DNA of 64,000 nucleotides from Stenopsyche tienmushanensis (Eukaryota > Arthropoda > Insecta > Trichoptera > Stenopsychidae). The stretch spans positions 1,860,001 through 1,924,000 of the forward strand of contig WACJ01000501.1 in NCBI GenBank assembly GCA_008973525.1, given 5' to 3'. This document shows, piece after piece, positions 33,076-44,503 of the stretch. The notes beneath the pieces are model-generated. The model was not told the origin of the DNA, made no database searches, and saw only the letters and a list, made by a program, of their open reading frames with translations. The translations under genes were made by a program, and so were the position numbers. The first letter of the stretch is position 1. Each line of letters starts with the position of its first letter.

Positions 33076-34239
33076 TATAAAATATTAGATGATGACCAAT
33101 TTTTTATATGTTTACAAATTCACTAAGAACAGTCAATATTGATGGCTGTCAAACAAATACTAAAGAACATAGCGTTTTCAAACTTGAAACTTTATAAGGT
33201 AGGTATTTTCTACCATAGTATTTTTTTAAAACAACAATCATCATCTAAAAGTCAGATCGGATACTTCTCGGACTATCCTTGTATTTTCATTAAATAAAGT
33301 TGTATGCATAAATATATATGAATATTGGGAGAAAATATATTTCAATACAATGAATAAAATAATTGTCCACAGCTTCGCAGCGTTCTTACAGTTCAATGAG
33401 TCATGTATGGAGACGATTCGTGCAAAAGTGAAATATTGTCGCAAAATAAGCGCCCGGGGCGTCCATTAAACATCGGGCTTTATTCCGCCCACAAAGAAGC
33501 CGCGGCAGTATTTCTAATTTTGACAATCAATTAGGGTTAATGGCTCGAAATATAAAGATGGGGTGCGTTTTCTTGAGGCGCATTACCCCGTAATAGAGCG
33601 GACCACAAATGGCTCGATGTGAAATAGTTAAACCACACCGCTTCTTGGAGTTAATCTCCATTATCAACAGTGACAAAGTGCAAGGAGAACCTTGTGGTAA
33701 GGAATTTGCTTTAATCAAACGGTAGAATTGGGCCAGGGGGTGAAGCACTTTGTACGAATATATTCCGCTCATAAATCACCCCTAATGTTTCACTTAAAAC
33801 TAACACGACTTCCACAATCTTGTGACGCCAGCATTCTTCCGCACTATCCACGAACACGTTAATCACTTAAAGATGTACCGAAGTAGTTTAAAAATGTGCT
33901 GTGCGAACTACCGAATAACAGGATTTAATGTTTTTAAAAATATTAATTTTAATAATTGGACATAGTTGCCAAACAATATTTATGTTGGAACCCATCATTA
34001 TATTACATTCATTGATTCCAGCCCAATTTTCGAAAAATTCTGGCTTAAATATTTCATTTGCCCAAAATATACAACAAATATTAACTTTATTGGGTGTAGA
34101 CATCATTCCTGTATCATGTTTTTTGAAGAGACGTTACGTGTAAACTTTATACAAATCTGACATCTAGGTGTCGAATTTGGCGCGCATCGTTTGTTGTCGC
34201 ATTCCATCTAAAATGCTCAGCATTCACAAGCCGCCGATT
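33076..34239. other. Non-genic; GC-richer patch at 33.46-33.80 kb
   Basis: No gene recognised. The patch contains an 81-codon minus-strand frame (33527-33772) without known motifs. Two overlapping frames at 33.93-34.16 kb are AT-driven. Confidence 0.4.
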
Positions 34240-34240
34240 C

Positions 34241-34680
34241 TGACACCATTGTAACGTTGAGGTGGGGGCGCTCTTGGAGGCAGAGTTCCCAGGCGGCTCC
34301 CCGCCCCCGCGTGCTCGTCGGGATGGCCGCATTAGCGCATGGATCCGATCTTCTATTGGGCCGTGATGTTGCTAGACAAATGAATGGGAATAGACGGACG
34401 TCAAATAGAAAGACTCTTCTCTAAATAACTATTTATTCCACACGAGAGAGAGAGAAATAGTTAACCGACGACTCTCCCGCCTCCCGCCTCCCGCCTCTCG
34501 CCTCCTGCGCGTCACTACCCGATCGGCAATGGTGAACTCGCAAAAAGCAATCCGTCGGTATGCAGGAGCAATGTCTCCGAAGGGCCACAAGAGATGGCGC
34601 AGTTAAAATAACACATTGCATCTGAAGAGAGACGGAAGATGTCGCTGTTAATCTGGAGAACTTAATCTACACAGACTAAA
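34241..34680 (-). repeat. Solo LTR with primer-binding site, minus strand, 34 kb
   Basis: On the minus strand the LTR ends ...CCTCAACGTTACA at 34250 and is followed by ATGGTGTCAGAATCGG, an LTR/primer-binding-site junction. Blocks shared with the other members include the aacagcgacatcttccgtct block, gcaatgtgttattttaac, gcgccatctcttgtggcc, the ctctctctct run and gtggaataaatagttattta (polyadenylation-like AATAAA). Three tandem copies of an 8-bp cgggaggc-like unit lie near 34480-34500. No internal genes are attached. Confidence 0.75.
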
Positions 34681-35394
34681 AGCGCCTTAATACAATATTT
34701 CAAATAAAAAAAAAAACCTCTTGTATTAAGCCAAATGACATTTGTATCCCTGCTTATTTGGTATTAGTTAGTACCACATGAAGATTCGGTATTTCAGTTG
34801 TGTACAATCTTTTACAGCTTCGATTTTTGTAATTGACGAGGGTTGCGACAAAAAAATTCCACTTATTTTCCATCATCATCATTTGTAATGAAAAATGGAT
34901 TTTATCGAACGACATATTACATTAATCCTTCTTGAAACTCAAGGAAGATATTACGGCTGAAATTAATACAACTTATGATATTAATAAATAGGTTTTCACC
35001 TTTTTCATCATTCGTAATACTTTTAAGAGTAAAAAGTTCCGAAACCAGGACAAGGCGATTATAGGTTTCGAAGAATTTATTGGTTCTAAAATTACAAACT
35101 TTAATAAAGATATATAGTAATTTAATAATTTAGTATCTTCTTGAAATAAGACTATTGAAGTTAATGGGGATAATTTTAATTAAATAAATTGTAATTTATA
35201 AAAGATATGGAGTTAACTTTTATATCAATATGAGGATCTGGCCAGATCTTTTTGCTTTTGCGATGAGTTTTTTTAATAGTAGCTATCTATAGATCTTACC
35301 AAATCTTCCTGACTTTATCCATTTAAGATCCATTTAAATAAAAATGTCCGGAATCCTTGAGTTTCGAGAAAAAAGGTGTTGCGTGTGAACCTTT
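34681..35394. other. AT-rich non-genic stretch
   Basis: No gene or repeat recognised. Confidence 0.5.
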
Positions 35395-35610
35395 GCCCTC
35401 TTCAGAGGCTCGCAGTCTTCGTCGTGGCTGCCTCAAGCAGCCCACCACAAGGGACTTCTCGAGTTGCAGAGCAGTCCGCCAGTCGTCTTAGCCTGAAGGG
35501 CCTCGACGAGAAGCGACGGAGCTCCGTCCTTCAGTAGCGATGGGACTCTGCAGCCCCGAGACGGACTCGCAGTATACGACGGAAATTCGTATTTAATTTA
35601 TTCCGTTAAG
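35395..35610 (-). repeat. Small GC-rich dispersed repeat, copy 2
   Basis: The reverse complement matches 16.62-16.75 kb over more than 100 bp and extends about 90 bp further. It contains the palindrome gacggagctccgtc. It is non-coding and far richer in GC than its flanks. Confidence 0.65.
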
Positions 35611-37071
35611 CTGACATTCTGTTTTTTGACTGACATCTAATATATTTCTTACGCTGACCTGCATTTTTAACTGTGCCGTATGAAATCCATTTTCGGAAAA
35701 AACCTATATTTTTTTTACCTGTTCCACAGAAAATGTTTTTAAATCATATGTCTGTAAAAACCAGATTAGTGTATTTCATTCGATAGTTTATTTACCTATT
35801 TCATTGACATGAGGAAAATAAAACTTGCATTGACAGATGGATTAAACCTCAACAACAAAATCCGAACGTTCATGTGGTACGCTCTAATATAAATGTTATG
35901 CCATGGACGTTTGTTAATAGATTTATGCGTTAATTGAGCACATAGCGCAAATTTATCCCCAATATAAAACCAAAAGATCGTTACTGATCGACACTGTCGA
36001 TTGTGGTTTGCGTCGTCAAGACTTAATTTGTCATAATTCACAAATTATGTTTAATATTTTAAAAATATAAATAAAATAGTAATTCCATCGTGAATAGATT
36101 TAACTCTACAAAGAGCGCACATGAGACTACTTAAATTAATAAAAAGCAAAATAAAAATTGGTTTGCAACGCTAATGTCCTGAAAGTGACTTACATAAAAA
36201 CGTAAAAGCATGCAACGCGAAAATGGATTAAGCGCTTATTACGACACGAACTAAAAAATCATTTTCAGATTTATGCTCGCGAAAGAAAATATTTCTATTA
36301 AACAAGTAAAATATCATGGAAAATAGTCTACATTCATCATACGAAATACATAAGCGAAATGAATGGTTTCACAGCAGTAAATTACCATCGAAATGCTAAA
36401 TATTTCGCGGGTTCCATCCAACATTTTCACGCTTCTGAAATATGTTGAAAATTTTGTTGTATCGTGCTCATTAATTAATTAGTTTTGTAAGTAAATATTA
36501 CAGCACGAGGAAAATAATTTGTATCTCTCCCTGTTAAGGGTAGTTTTTAAACATATGAATTTTTAACGCATTTATAAATGTACATATGATGATATTAAAT
36601 ATTAAAGGCAGTCGAAACTCATATTTGATTAAAAATATGCTAAATACAGATCAACACGTTACATTCGGGCATTGTTGAAAAAAATATGTTCATAAGCCGT
36701 CATCCTTTTTGATGAATAAAAAAAATAATTTCATGATTTTTGGGATGCGCAAAAAAATAATATCTTATATTGTACCAATACCATTAGATTTTTTATTGAA
36801 TGCATTGTTTAAGGGGGAGAATTGATTTAATTTTATCTAAAACATAAAATTACTATTTATATAAATCATGAATAATATTTTGATAGTAAATATTATTCGA
36901 AGAATAACGGGGAAGCGTTTCGTGTAACATACAAAACACGACTGCAATTGCAGGCGTGTCCGCGAACGCGTTAAATATCAATGACTCAGTAATGAGTCGT
37001 TATGTTTTTTTGGTATAAAAATAATAATAACTATGCTACGGACACGATTTAGTGAATCAAAAATATTTTCA
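35611..37071. other. AT-rich non-genic stretch
   Basis: No gene or repeat recognised. Confidence 0.5.
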
Positions 37072-37474
37072 TAGTGTGGTGTGGGCGATTTACCATCCCA
37101 ATGCAATAGCGATGTTAGTCTGAGCAGATTTAATTCGCCAGATTCACAGGGACGTCTTCCGTCTCTCTTTAGCTGCAATGTGCTATTTTAAAAGCGCCAT
37201 CTTTTGTGGCGCTGCGGGGACATTGCACCTTGAATACCGAACGATTACTTCTTGCGCGTTGGCCTTGGCTTCGGGAGGACGTCCTTCCCGTAGCCCAATC
37301 TCTCTCTCTCTCTCGTGTGAATAAAAAGTCATCTAGAGAAGAGTATATCTGTTCCAACGCCGGTCCATTCAAAAGAAGACCAGAGTTCGTTAGCAAGGCC
37401 ATCCTGACGAGCGCGTGGGAGCGTAGAGCCGCCCGGGGATTTTACCCTGAGAGCGCTCCTGCTCCTTTGTAGCA
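37072..37474 (+). repeat. Solo LTR, plus strand, 37 kb
   Basis: The most complete member of the GC-rich LTR family. It starts near TGTGGTGTGGGCGATTTACC and includes the shared gcaatgtgctattttaaaag block, the ctctctctctctc run and the gtgtgaataaaaagtc block. It probably ends at ...CCTTTGTAGCA (37472-37474), giving TG...CA ends and about 400 bp. No clear target-site duplication was found. Confidence 0.7.
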
Positions 37475-37479
37475 ATATA

Positions 37480-37515
37480 TTAACCCGTTCCGTGCCGAGA
37501 ACACGCCTAGCGTGT
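37480..37515 (+). repeat. Possible piggyBac-like terminal sequence
   Basis: TTAA at 37480-37483 is followed by CCCGTTCCGTGCCG and a perfect 8-bp inverted repeat (gaacacgc, cta, gcgtgttc). A TTAA target, CCC-type start and subterminal palindrome are the arrangement of many piggyBac-like elements, but no matching second end was found. Confidence 0.4.
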
Positions 37516-37613
37516 TCATATGTAAACCCATATTTTTCTCTGCTCCGCGCAGCGTATAACAAGCTTGCATATCCGTGTCCCGTCTCTGTCTTCGATTTTC
37601 AGCACTTAAAGCA

Positions 37614-38909
37614 TTAATCTGTTAAGTGGGCGGGACGTATATATAAGTCCAACGCAAATTATAACGAAATTGGTTAGGACGTATATATACGTCCTCGAAA
37701 AATATGTTGAGTCCTAAAGTAGGCGGCACTTTTTTTTTGTTGTTTAACGAATGTGCGAGTTGTCGATACATGTTTTGACATGAATTTAACCTGTTGAGGA
37801 GCAAGCAAATTTAAAATCGACGAAGTAGTTGATGTCATAATCGCTTTACGCCGATTACTTTCTGTCAGCTCCTAATCAGCGTAAGACAATCTTCAATTGT
37901 AAATGAACACTTGATAGTGAATACAAGACCATGTCATTTCTTTACATAAACAATGCACAAAAAATCGATTACTTTGCTCCTCCTTTAGAAGGAAATGACA
38001 ATTGAACAAAGACTCATTCAACACGCAGAGAAGAACGGCAAGCAGTTAAATAAACAAACACTCTCGATAACACACAATATTCGGTCGTTTCTTTGCGTAA
38101 ACAAATAACACACTTGAAATCGAAATCATTATAAGTCGATAAATTTGGGCTTAACGATCTATACAACCATGCGATGCATGTGAGGAAGCTATCCGTCTCA
38201 GTCTCCCGAAAAGCGCTAAGTTCTCTCTTTCTCTGTCTGTCTCCGAGCTTCAATGTGCAAGAGTGCTCTTTTTGGGACATGAGAATTCGGACATACATGT
38301 ATGTCGATGCTCCCTGACAGCTTAAGATAGGTAGCAAATTAGTTGCACTTCGCTATTGTGTTGGAGTGGAAGTGTACTTTGCAAACGGTGACTAGTAGCA
38401 TAAGGCAAGATTCAAAGACAAACTTGTAGTTTTAAAATGGAAGGACAAAATAGACGTATTGATGCTCAGTTTAGACAACATAGTAAAAAATGATAAAAAC
38501 CTATACCATCAAAAAACAGCATCAAAAAAGGAAAATAATCTAGATACTGGTGTCCGGATTGTGAAGTAGCACTACATATCAACAACTGTTTTAAAATATA
38601 TCACACAGAAATTGAGTTTTGAATTTATATATGGATATATTTTATTTTTTTAGTAGTATTTTCCATTTTCTTTGTGTGCTTTTGTTTATTGTTTTGTATT
38701 TGTTAACTTCTCTATAAGTTTATGTATCTAAATAAACAAAAGAATATAAGTTTTATTGATTTTTTTTACAAATTATAAGCGTCGTTAAAAAAATTAATAA
38801 TATGAACTCACGCCAGGTGGGTGGGACATATATATACGTCCTAACAAAAATGTGCGCGCCCACTGTATGTTGCGTTATTGAAAAGGAACTTTCCCGCTTA
38901 ACAGGTTAA
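37614..38909 (+). mobile_element. piggyBac-like element with preserved ends and decayed transposase
   Basis: TTAA flanks the element on both sides (37614-37617 and 38906-38909). The ends are inverted: TCTGTTAAGTGGGCGGGA from 37618 and, reading inward from 38905, CCTGTTAAGCGGGAAAG. Just inside both ends lie gacgtatatata/tatatatacgtcc palindromes (37.63-37.69 and 38.83 kb), a habit of piggyBac-like elements. The span is about 1288 bp, while autonomous elements are usually over 2 kb, so most of the coding part is deleted. piggyBac transposases excise precisely and insert at TTAA. Confidence 0.85.
38423..38622 (+). pseudogene. piggyBac transposase C-terminal remnant
   Basis: Two pieces of the C-terminus are readable. 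LVVLKWKDKIDVLMLS at 38423-38470 matches the WKDKR-V-LS segment of the family. After one frameshift, WCPDCEVALHINNCFKIYH at 38548-38604 is the cysteine-rich end (CxxC...CFxxYH), followed by TEIEF and the stop at 38620-38622. The rest of the transposase is not recognisable. Confidence 0.85.
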
Positions 38910-38987
38910 TGGATCTTGGGCTTTTCCATTTCATTTTTAAATCAATTCAATAGAGGTCATCAGGGCTGCCCATTGAATGATCTTTTC

Positions 38988-39145
38988 TAGCTGTGAGTCA
39001 TCTAGAAAGTAAGGTTACAGAGGCTCCTAAGGCCGGGGGATTTTTCATTTTGAAGTTGGCATACCTGGTCTCAATTTTAATTAAATACAAGCATTTTTCG
39101 TTCCTAAATGAATGTTGTAAGCTTACTTTCTGGATGACCCTCGTA
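38988..39145. mobile_element. Mariner-type MITE, about 158 bp
   Basis: The left end gtcatctagaaagtaaggtt and the right end (reverse complement) gtcatccagaaagtaagctt form an imperfect inverted repeat of about 25 bp. The outer bases are TACGAGG on the right. One half is shared with 24885-24962. GAGGGTCAT...AAAGTAAG termini occur in mariner elements, so this is probably a deletion derivative. TA-type flanks are present but imperfectly placed on the left. Confidence 0.7.
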
Positions 39146-41088
39146 CATAATGTCGAAACTTTTATGCTCATTAATCCTATGAGATGCTGATGCTCTGTGA
39201 AAGCCATACGAATTCCTTATAACAGCTAAAGCTTGTATAAAACTTAATGTTCTTCTAATATTCCGAAGTAAAAAAAATCACGCAATCAGGCTCATATGAG
39301 AGCTCAGCTACGTCCGTAAGATAAATTGATTGAGTTATAAATTATACGCGTGTATCGAGGATATCAGAAAATACCCAAACAGGACCATTAAGTGTTCTGC
39401 CATCGATAAAAAAAGGAAAGCCCGAGCAAGTCGGAATTAGGGCACCGGTGTACGTGGATGAGATAAGCGATTTATACCGTTGTATATCAGCTCTTTATCT
39501 TAAGATAAACTAAAGCGCTTTTAAAATTTAATTACGGGGGCTGAAGGTTGTTGGGGTCCGAGCTAAGCTCCCGATATAGGAGGATAACTGCAGTCGTAAA
39601 GTACATGTTGCTTTCGGCGAAAAATTTATGAGGCGTCCCGAAAAACGATACCCGGCCAAAAAAGGAAGGAAAAACTAGCTCACAAAAGCTCGCCTCATTG
39701 AAAGGTTTTCAGAGTTGGATAAAGTGAGATCAATGCATCAGCTTAAGACGGAGAAGATCGAGGACTTACGCGGATTGACTTTCTGATTGATATATCTTTC
39801 ACCTATTTCGTAAACGAGCAACACTCGCACAAAACCGAGATAGGCCCTATCTACCCCCGACGGTAAAACTTTGATAGTTTTCTTTTTTTGAGTTGTTGTT
39901 TTGTTCGATTTTTCATGGGTGGTTGGGCGAAGGAGCACGGACGAATTTATTATTTCGAAAACTAGAAATGAAAAGTGATATACGACGACTTTATCTTCGG
40001 AGAAAATAAAAACCCTGATCGGAAAAATAGGCATGTGGAAAATCTATAAAAAAATAGTATTATTGGCCATATGGATGCTTATTCTATACAGATAGTATTT
40101 AACTGGTTAACTGCCACGCAGTATAAATCAGAAGTATACATTTCAAATTATCCAGTATAGTTATTTTTTATTTAGTGAGTGCGAATAAAATACATTAACT
40201 ATAAACTGTCATCCGTTAATTAAACGATGAAGCTGAGTATTGTATAATATATAATAAAATAGGCGCGCTGTGGTTACTTTATGCTTTAAGGCAATGCTGC
40301 TCATGCGCGTTGCGTATTTATAATATATGCGACGGAGATGGAGAGACTAAAAACGATATTCCCTTTCTTTGCGATCAACTATCCGTTGGAGTTTCAATTT
40401 TCGTGACGTTCAAGCAAATTTGCCATATCGCGCCAATGGAAGTTATACTTTAAAATATTGAACAATGTAAAGTTGTGTAACGCTTTGAGCATTAGGTGTG
40501 AAATATAAGCCACATATGTGTCTTCATAAATGCATATTCGAATTTTTTGCATATAAACATGAATGTATATCAAATTTTGAGGTTTGCGGCTATAGACGCG
40601 TATGGCCTTTAGAGGCGGGCTTTCGGCTGTGATGCTTGTGGCAGTTAAGTACCTGCATTTAAATGTTCGTTTTTTGGTAACTAGAAATCAATTTTCTCTG
40701 AAAACCCAAAAGAAGAAAGAATAACTAGATTTTAGTTAACCGACAACATTCGCCTTGAAGTTAAATATTTATATTTTTGCGTGATTCAAAAGGACTTATT
40801 TGTTACGATATATTATTATATATTAAAATTAGGAGAAGATTGAATAAAAATCATATGGAAATTAAGCCGTATTCTGGATATAAGGGGTGCAGCATGGAAA
40901 CTCCCTTATTTGAAACGCCCCCCCTGAAGCGACAATCATTCAGAAAAAGGCAAAACGGAATTTGTTAAAAAAAATAGGATATAATGTTTTTTTAATCTGT
41001 AGGTTTAATGATGATCATATTATGGGCGAGAGAATAGCGCGCGTTCGCCTTAGAGGCGTACATTTTGTGTTAATAATTTTTAAAATAA
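39146..41088. other. Mostly AT-rich non-genic stretch
   Basis: No gene recognised. A 98-codon minus-strand frame at 39738-40034 and a 63-codon plus-strand frame at 40777-40968 lack motifs and splice context. Confidence 0.45.
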
Positions 41089-41405
41089 GGTGCTGCTAAC
41101 AGCGATATCTTCCTTCTCTCTTCAAGTGCAATGTGTTATTTTAACAGCGCCATCTCTTGAGGCCCTGCGGGAAACATTGCACCTGCATACTGATCGATCG
41201 CTTCTTGCGCGTGCACCGTTGCCGATTGGGTAGTGATGCGCAGGAGGCGGGAGTCGGAAGAGTCGTCGGTTAACCTTCGCTGCGGGAGTTTGTCCTTCCT
41301 GCAGCCAGATCTCTCTCTCTCTTTCGTGTGGAATAAATAGTTATTTATAGAAGAGAGTTTTTCTATTCAACGCCCATCCATTCGTCCAGCAACATCACGG
41401 TCCTT
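41089..41405 (+). repeat. Solo LTR, plus strand, 41 kb (truncated)
   Basis: Contains aacagcgatatcttccttct, gtgcaatgtgttattttaac, gcgccatctcttgaggccc, cggttaacctt, a tctctctctct run and gtggaataaatagttattta, and ends at 'agcaacatcacggtcc', where similarity to the 34-kb copy stops. Both ends of the LTR are missing. Confidence 0.75.
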
Positions 41406-43282
41406 TATTTACATGGGATTTATATCTTTCGGATATACTTCTTCAGTTTCATTCACCATATAGTTTATTAGTTAATACTTCTATAACGAAGAAATACAGT
41501 TTTTGAAATAATCCTAGCACTAAATTTAGTTTTTATATGTCTGCGAGTTGAATCTCATATTTATTTTAAAGGGTGTAAATTTGAAACTCTCAGGCGAATT
41601 AAATGATGTGCAAGATTGCATGCATGATGCATCAGACTCACTATGAGAAGAGTTGCAGTATGCAATTTGAAATAAATTGATCGGAAAAATAAATTGCTAC
41701 AAGTTGTATCGCTTATATTTTTAAGGATAAATTCATGAAATATTCAATTTTTGTCCTTAAATATTGTTATACAGTTAAAGTTCATACTCAATAATCATCA
41801 TTGAATTGAAAATATAGTGGATTATTATTTATGATCTACGAAAAAGTCATCAAAAAGTAAAAATGATAATATTAAAAATTAAAAAAATAAATCATCAATA
41901 AATAAATTAAAAATAAATTCTTCTCCTGTATTAATATTAGATGTATTGAAAAGTCTTTGCCGATTGTATAACAATGAAATAAGCAATTTATTAAGTTTAT
42001 TTACAAAATCTCACAAAAATAATTAATTTTATTACTACCCACTATTTCTCTTAGGTTTTCGAGTATTTCTATTCTTCTTTTGAATTTAAAAAAAAAAAGT
42101 GCTAAAGCCCGAAAAAGATGGTAATTTCCAATCATAATTTGGCGCAAAAAGGGGACGAACTTTTTGTCTTGACAACAAAACTTTGAACGCGCTTCATCGC
42201 TATCCTTTGTTATCAACTGACAGTTCGTGCGGCATCCAAACTCTTATTCGATTCATCCTCCCAATAAGTTTTAAGTTAGCAGCATTTACAGATCATTTTT
42301 TTTCGATTGTATTTGGTTCACATTATAGTGTCCATAAGTCCAGTCTCATTATTTAATAGCCATAATATAAGTCAAATTGCACTTTCAATGAATTGACATT
42401 TAGCGTTTAATTCGACATTTTTTGTTCCGACACATTCGGATTTAAAAAATTGTGACAAATTAATTGGAAAAATGTAAATTTGTTTGGAGCTCGTTTTCGA
42501 ATGGTTTTATTTAACGCTCGAATTAAAGCGATCACAAGATCCCATTAATTAAATTTATGTCCGTAACGAATGTCGGTATAGTGATTCTCCCGCAGGACTA
42601 TTCATTCCACGATTAGTAGTAAAACAAACAAGGCGTAGAACGTTTTTATGGATATATTTATTTTATAATTACACGTCGCTGTTTGCCGGCCAAACTAATA
42701 ATGCAACGTTCAAAAGCGCTTCGATATAGCGTTTTTGCGCTCAAATTGCGCGCTGTAAAAATACGCGTGCTGTTATGAAGATATTGATGAAGCTCACACT
42801 GACGCCAATTGGAGTTTTAATTTTCCAGGACTTTTTATGTTTTTGGTTCGTATGGCGATAGCGAAATTCCTGTGCAAATGGAAATTGAAGACTGGCAGCA
42901 TGACACGTTGAAAGTTCCATCATGAAAAACCGATCGAAGCTCATTTTAATTGATATTAAAAACGTAGTTTAAATCGAATAAGCACTGTGTTTATACATTA
43001 TTTTTAAATTCACATATAAATATAATATATTGAAATATATTGGTGGCTGTGTGAATATGAAAGAACTAGTCTTTGTGCTAAAGACAAATCTTTTTCACTT
43101 TACAACATAATACTTCCAATCGATCGAATCAATTCAAGTTTATATCGAATTTCTGGATTGAAAAAAATAAACATAGGGACGATAAATGAATAGGATAAGA
43201 GTAGGATAGGGCTACTTTGGAACGACTGATTCAGAATGATAGTCTGAGGCCCACATCATGGAACGACCTCTATAACAGCCTT
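41406..43282. other. AT-rich non-genic stretch
   Basis: No gene or repeat recognised. Small frames at 42001-42216 and 42741-42944 (minus) are unsupported. Confidence 0.5.
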
Positions 43283-44503
43283 TTTTTTTCCTGTGGGAGC
43301 GTAAATCTTCCTAAGACTTCCGGATAATGTTGCCATTATCCGGGGAGTGTGGGATTTACGTCTGTTAAAAAATGAATTTCCATAAGGGAAACTCACCAGC
43401 CGCACCTGCCTACTAAATCGCTCCCTTTGGTCTCCTCTGTCCCCCTGGTATTGTTTTACACATTGCTTCAAGGGTGACAGGTAGTCTAGCCATTTAATGG
43501 CCCTATTCTATTGTTGAAGAGGCGCTCTGCGCCTCTCTCTTTCACTGTCTTCTTTGGCGCTCATGATGTCTTCTACATAGTCGCGCCAAAGGTCCCAGTT
43601 CTTCTTACTTTCCATCATGCTGTGGACCATGTTGTCGATATTTAGCTCGGCCACCCCGTGTGCTTGTTTCAGCAGTTCTCTCTGGGGTTCCCAAGCCTCA
43701 CAGCCTATGATGGTGTGCTCCGAGTCGTCCGCTACCGCTTCGCAGTGGTGGCATTTTGGAGTTTCTTCTTTGCCAATCCACCTCAGGTACACACCGAAGC
43801 ATCCGTGTCCGGTGAGCACCTGGGTTAGGCGGTATGTGGTCTCGCCGTGCTTTTTGGCCCTCCACCGACTTACGACCGGTATAAGCCGATGGGTTCATCT
43901 TCCTTTTGTGGACTCGTCCCATCTGCGCTGCCAGTCTTCCCTCAGTTTCTGGTCGTTTTCTCCGCGCTTTTTGGGATCTTCATGGTCCAAGGCCCTCTTT
44001 CTTGCAATTAGGTCCAGCGGGGGGATTCCCGCGATCACGAGCACCGCTTCTTCTGATACCGTCCTGTATGCTGCGGTGACTCGGAGCGCGCCCTGCCGCT
44101 GAACTCTGGCCATTTTCTTCCTATAACTCTCTTTTTGGAGCGACTCATGCCATATCGGGGCTCCGTACAGGAGTGTCGAGTGTATAACTTCGCTTATGTT
44201 TTTCCTCCTGCACGGCTTTGGCCCTCCGATGTTGGGCATGAGTCGTCCAATCTCATTGGCCGCCTTCTGCGCCTTCTGCGCAACTTCTTCGATGTGCTGT
44301 CTGAAGGTCAGCTTGCTGTCCAGAACGATCCCGAGGTATTTCAACGTTTTAGTGTATTCCACCTCGTGACCGTCTACAACAAGCTTTCCGACCCTCGGTC
44401 TCCTCTTCCTGCTGCATATCATAGCCTCCGTTTTCTCCGCCGCTAGCTGCAGGTGATTATCCCGCATCCAGTCGCTGACAGCAACAGCCTGCTGGAGTTG
44501 AAA
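43283..44503 (-). pseudogene. 5'-truncated R1-like retrotransposon, minus strand
   Basis: Reads on the minus strand from about 44500 downward: DNHLQLAAEKTEAMICSRKR, LVVDGHEVEY, LKYLGIVLDSKLTFRQHIEE (the segment after the palm), YGAPIWHESL, QRQGALRVTAAYRTVSEEAV and VIAGIPPLDL, then a stop (TGA for an expected TGG) near 43894, and on in the same frame to LTQVLTGHGCFGVYLRWIGK, CHHCEA...H...C (zinc knuckle intact) and the stop at 43508. The 3' UTR ends at 43283 with a poly(A) tract (T9 on the plus strand). Apart from the one nonsense codon the frame is open, so this copy is fairly young. The reverse-transcriptase active site and everything upstream is missing. Confidence 0.88.

Noticed and set aside
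43617..44102. 161-codon plus-strand frame
   Set aside because: Antisense shadow of the minus-strand R1-like reverse-transcriptase fragment.
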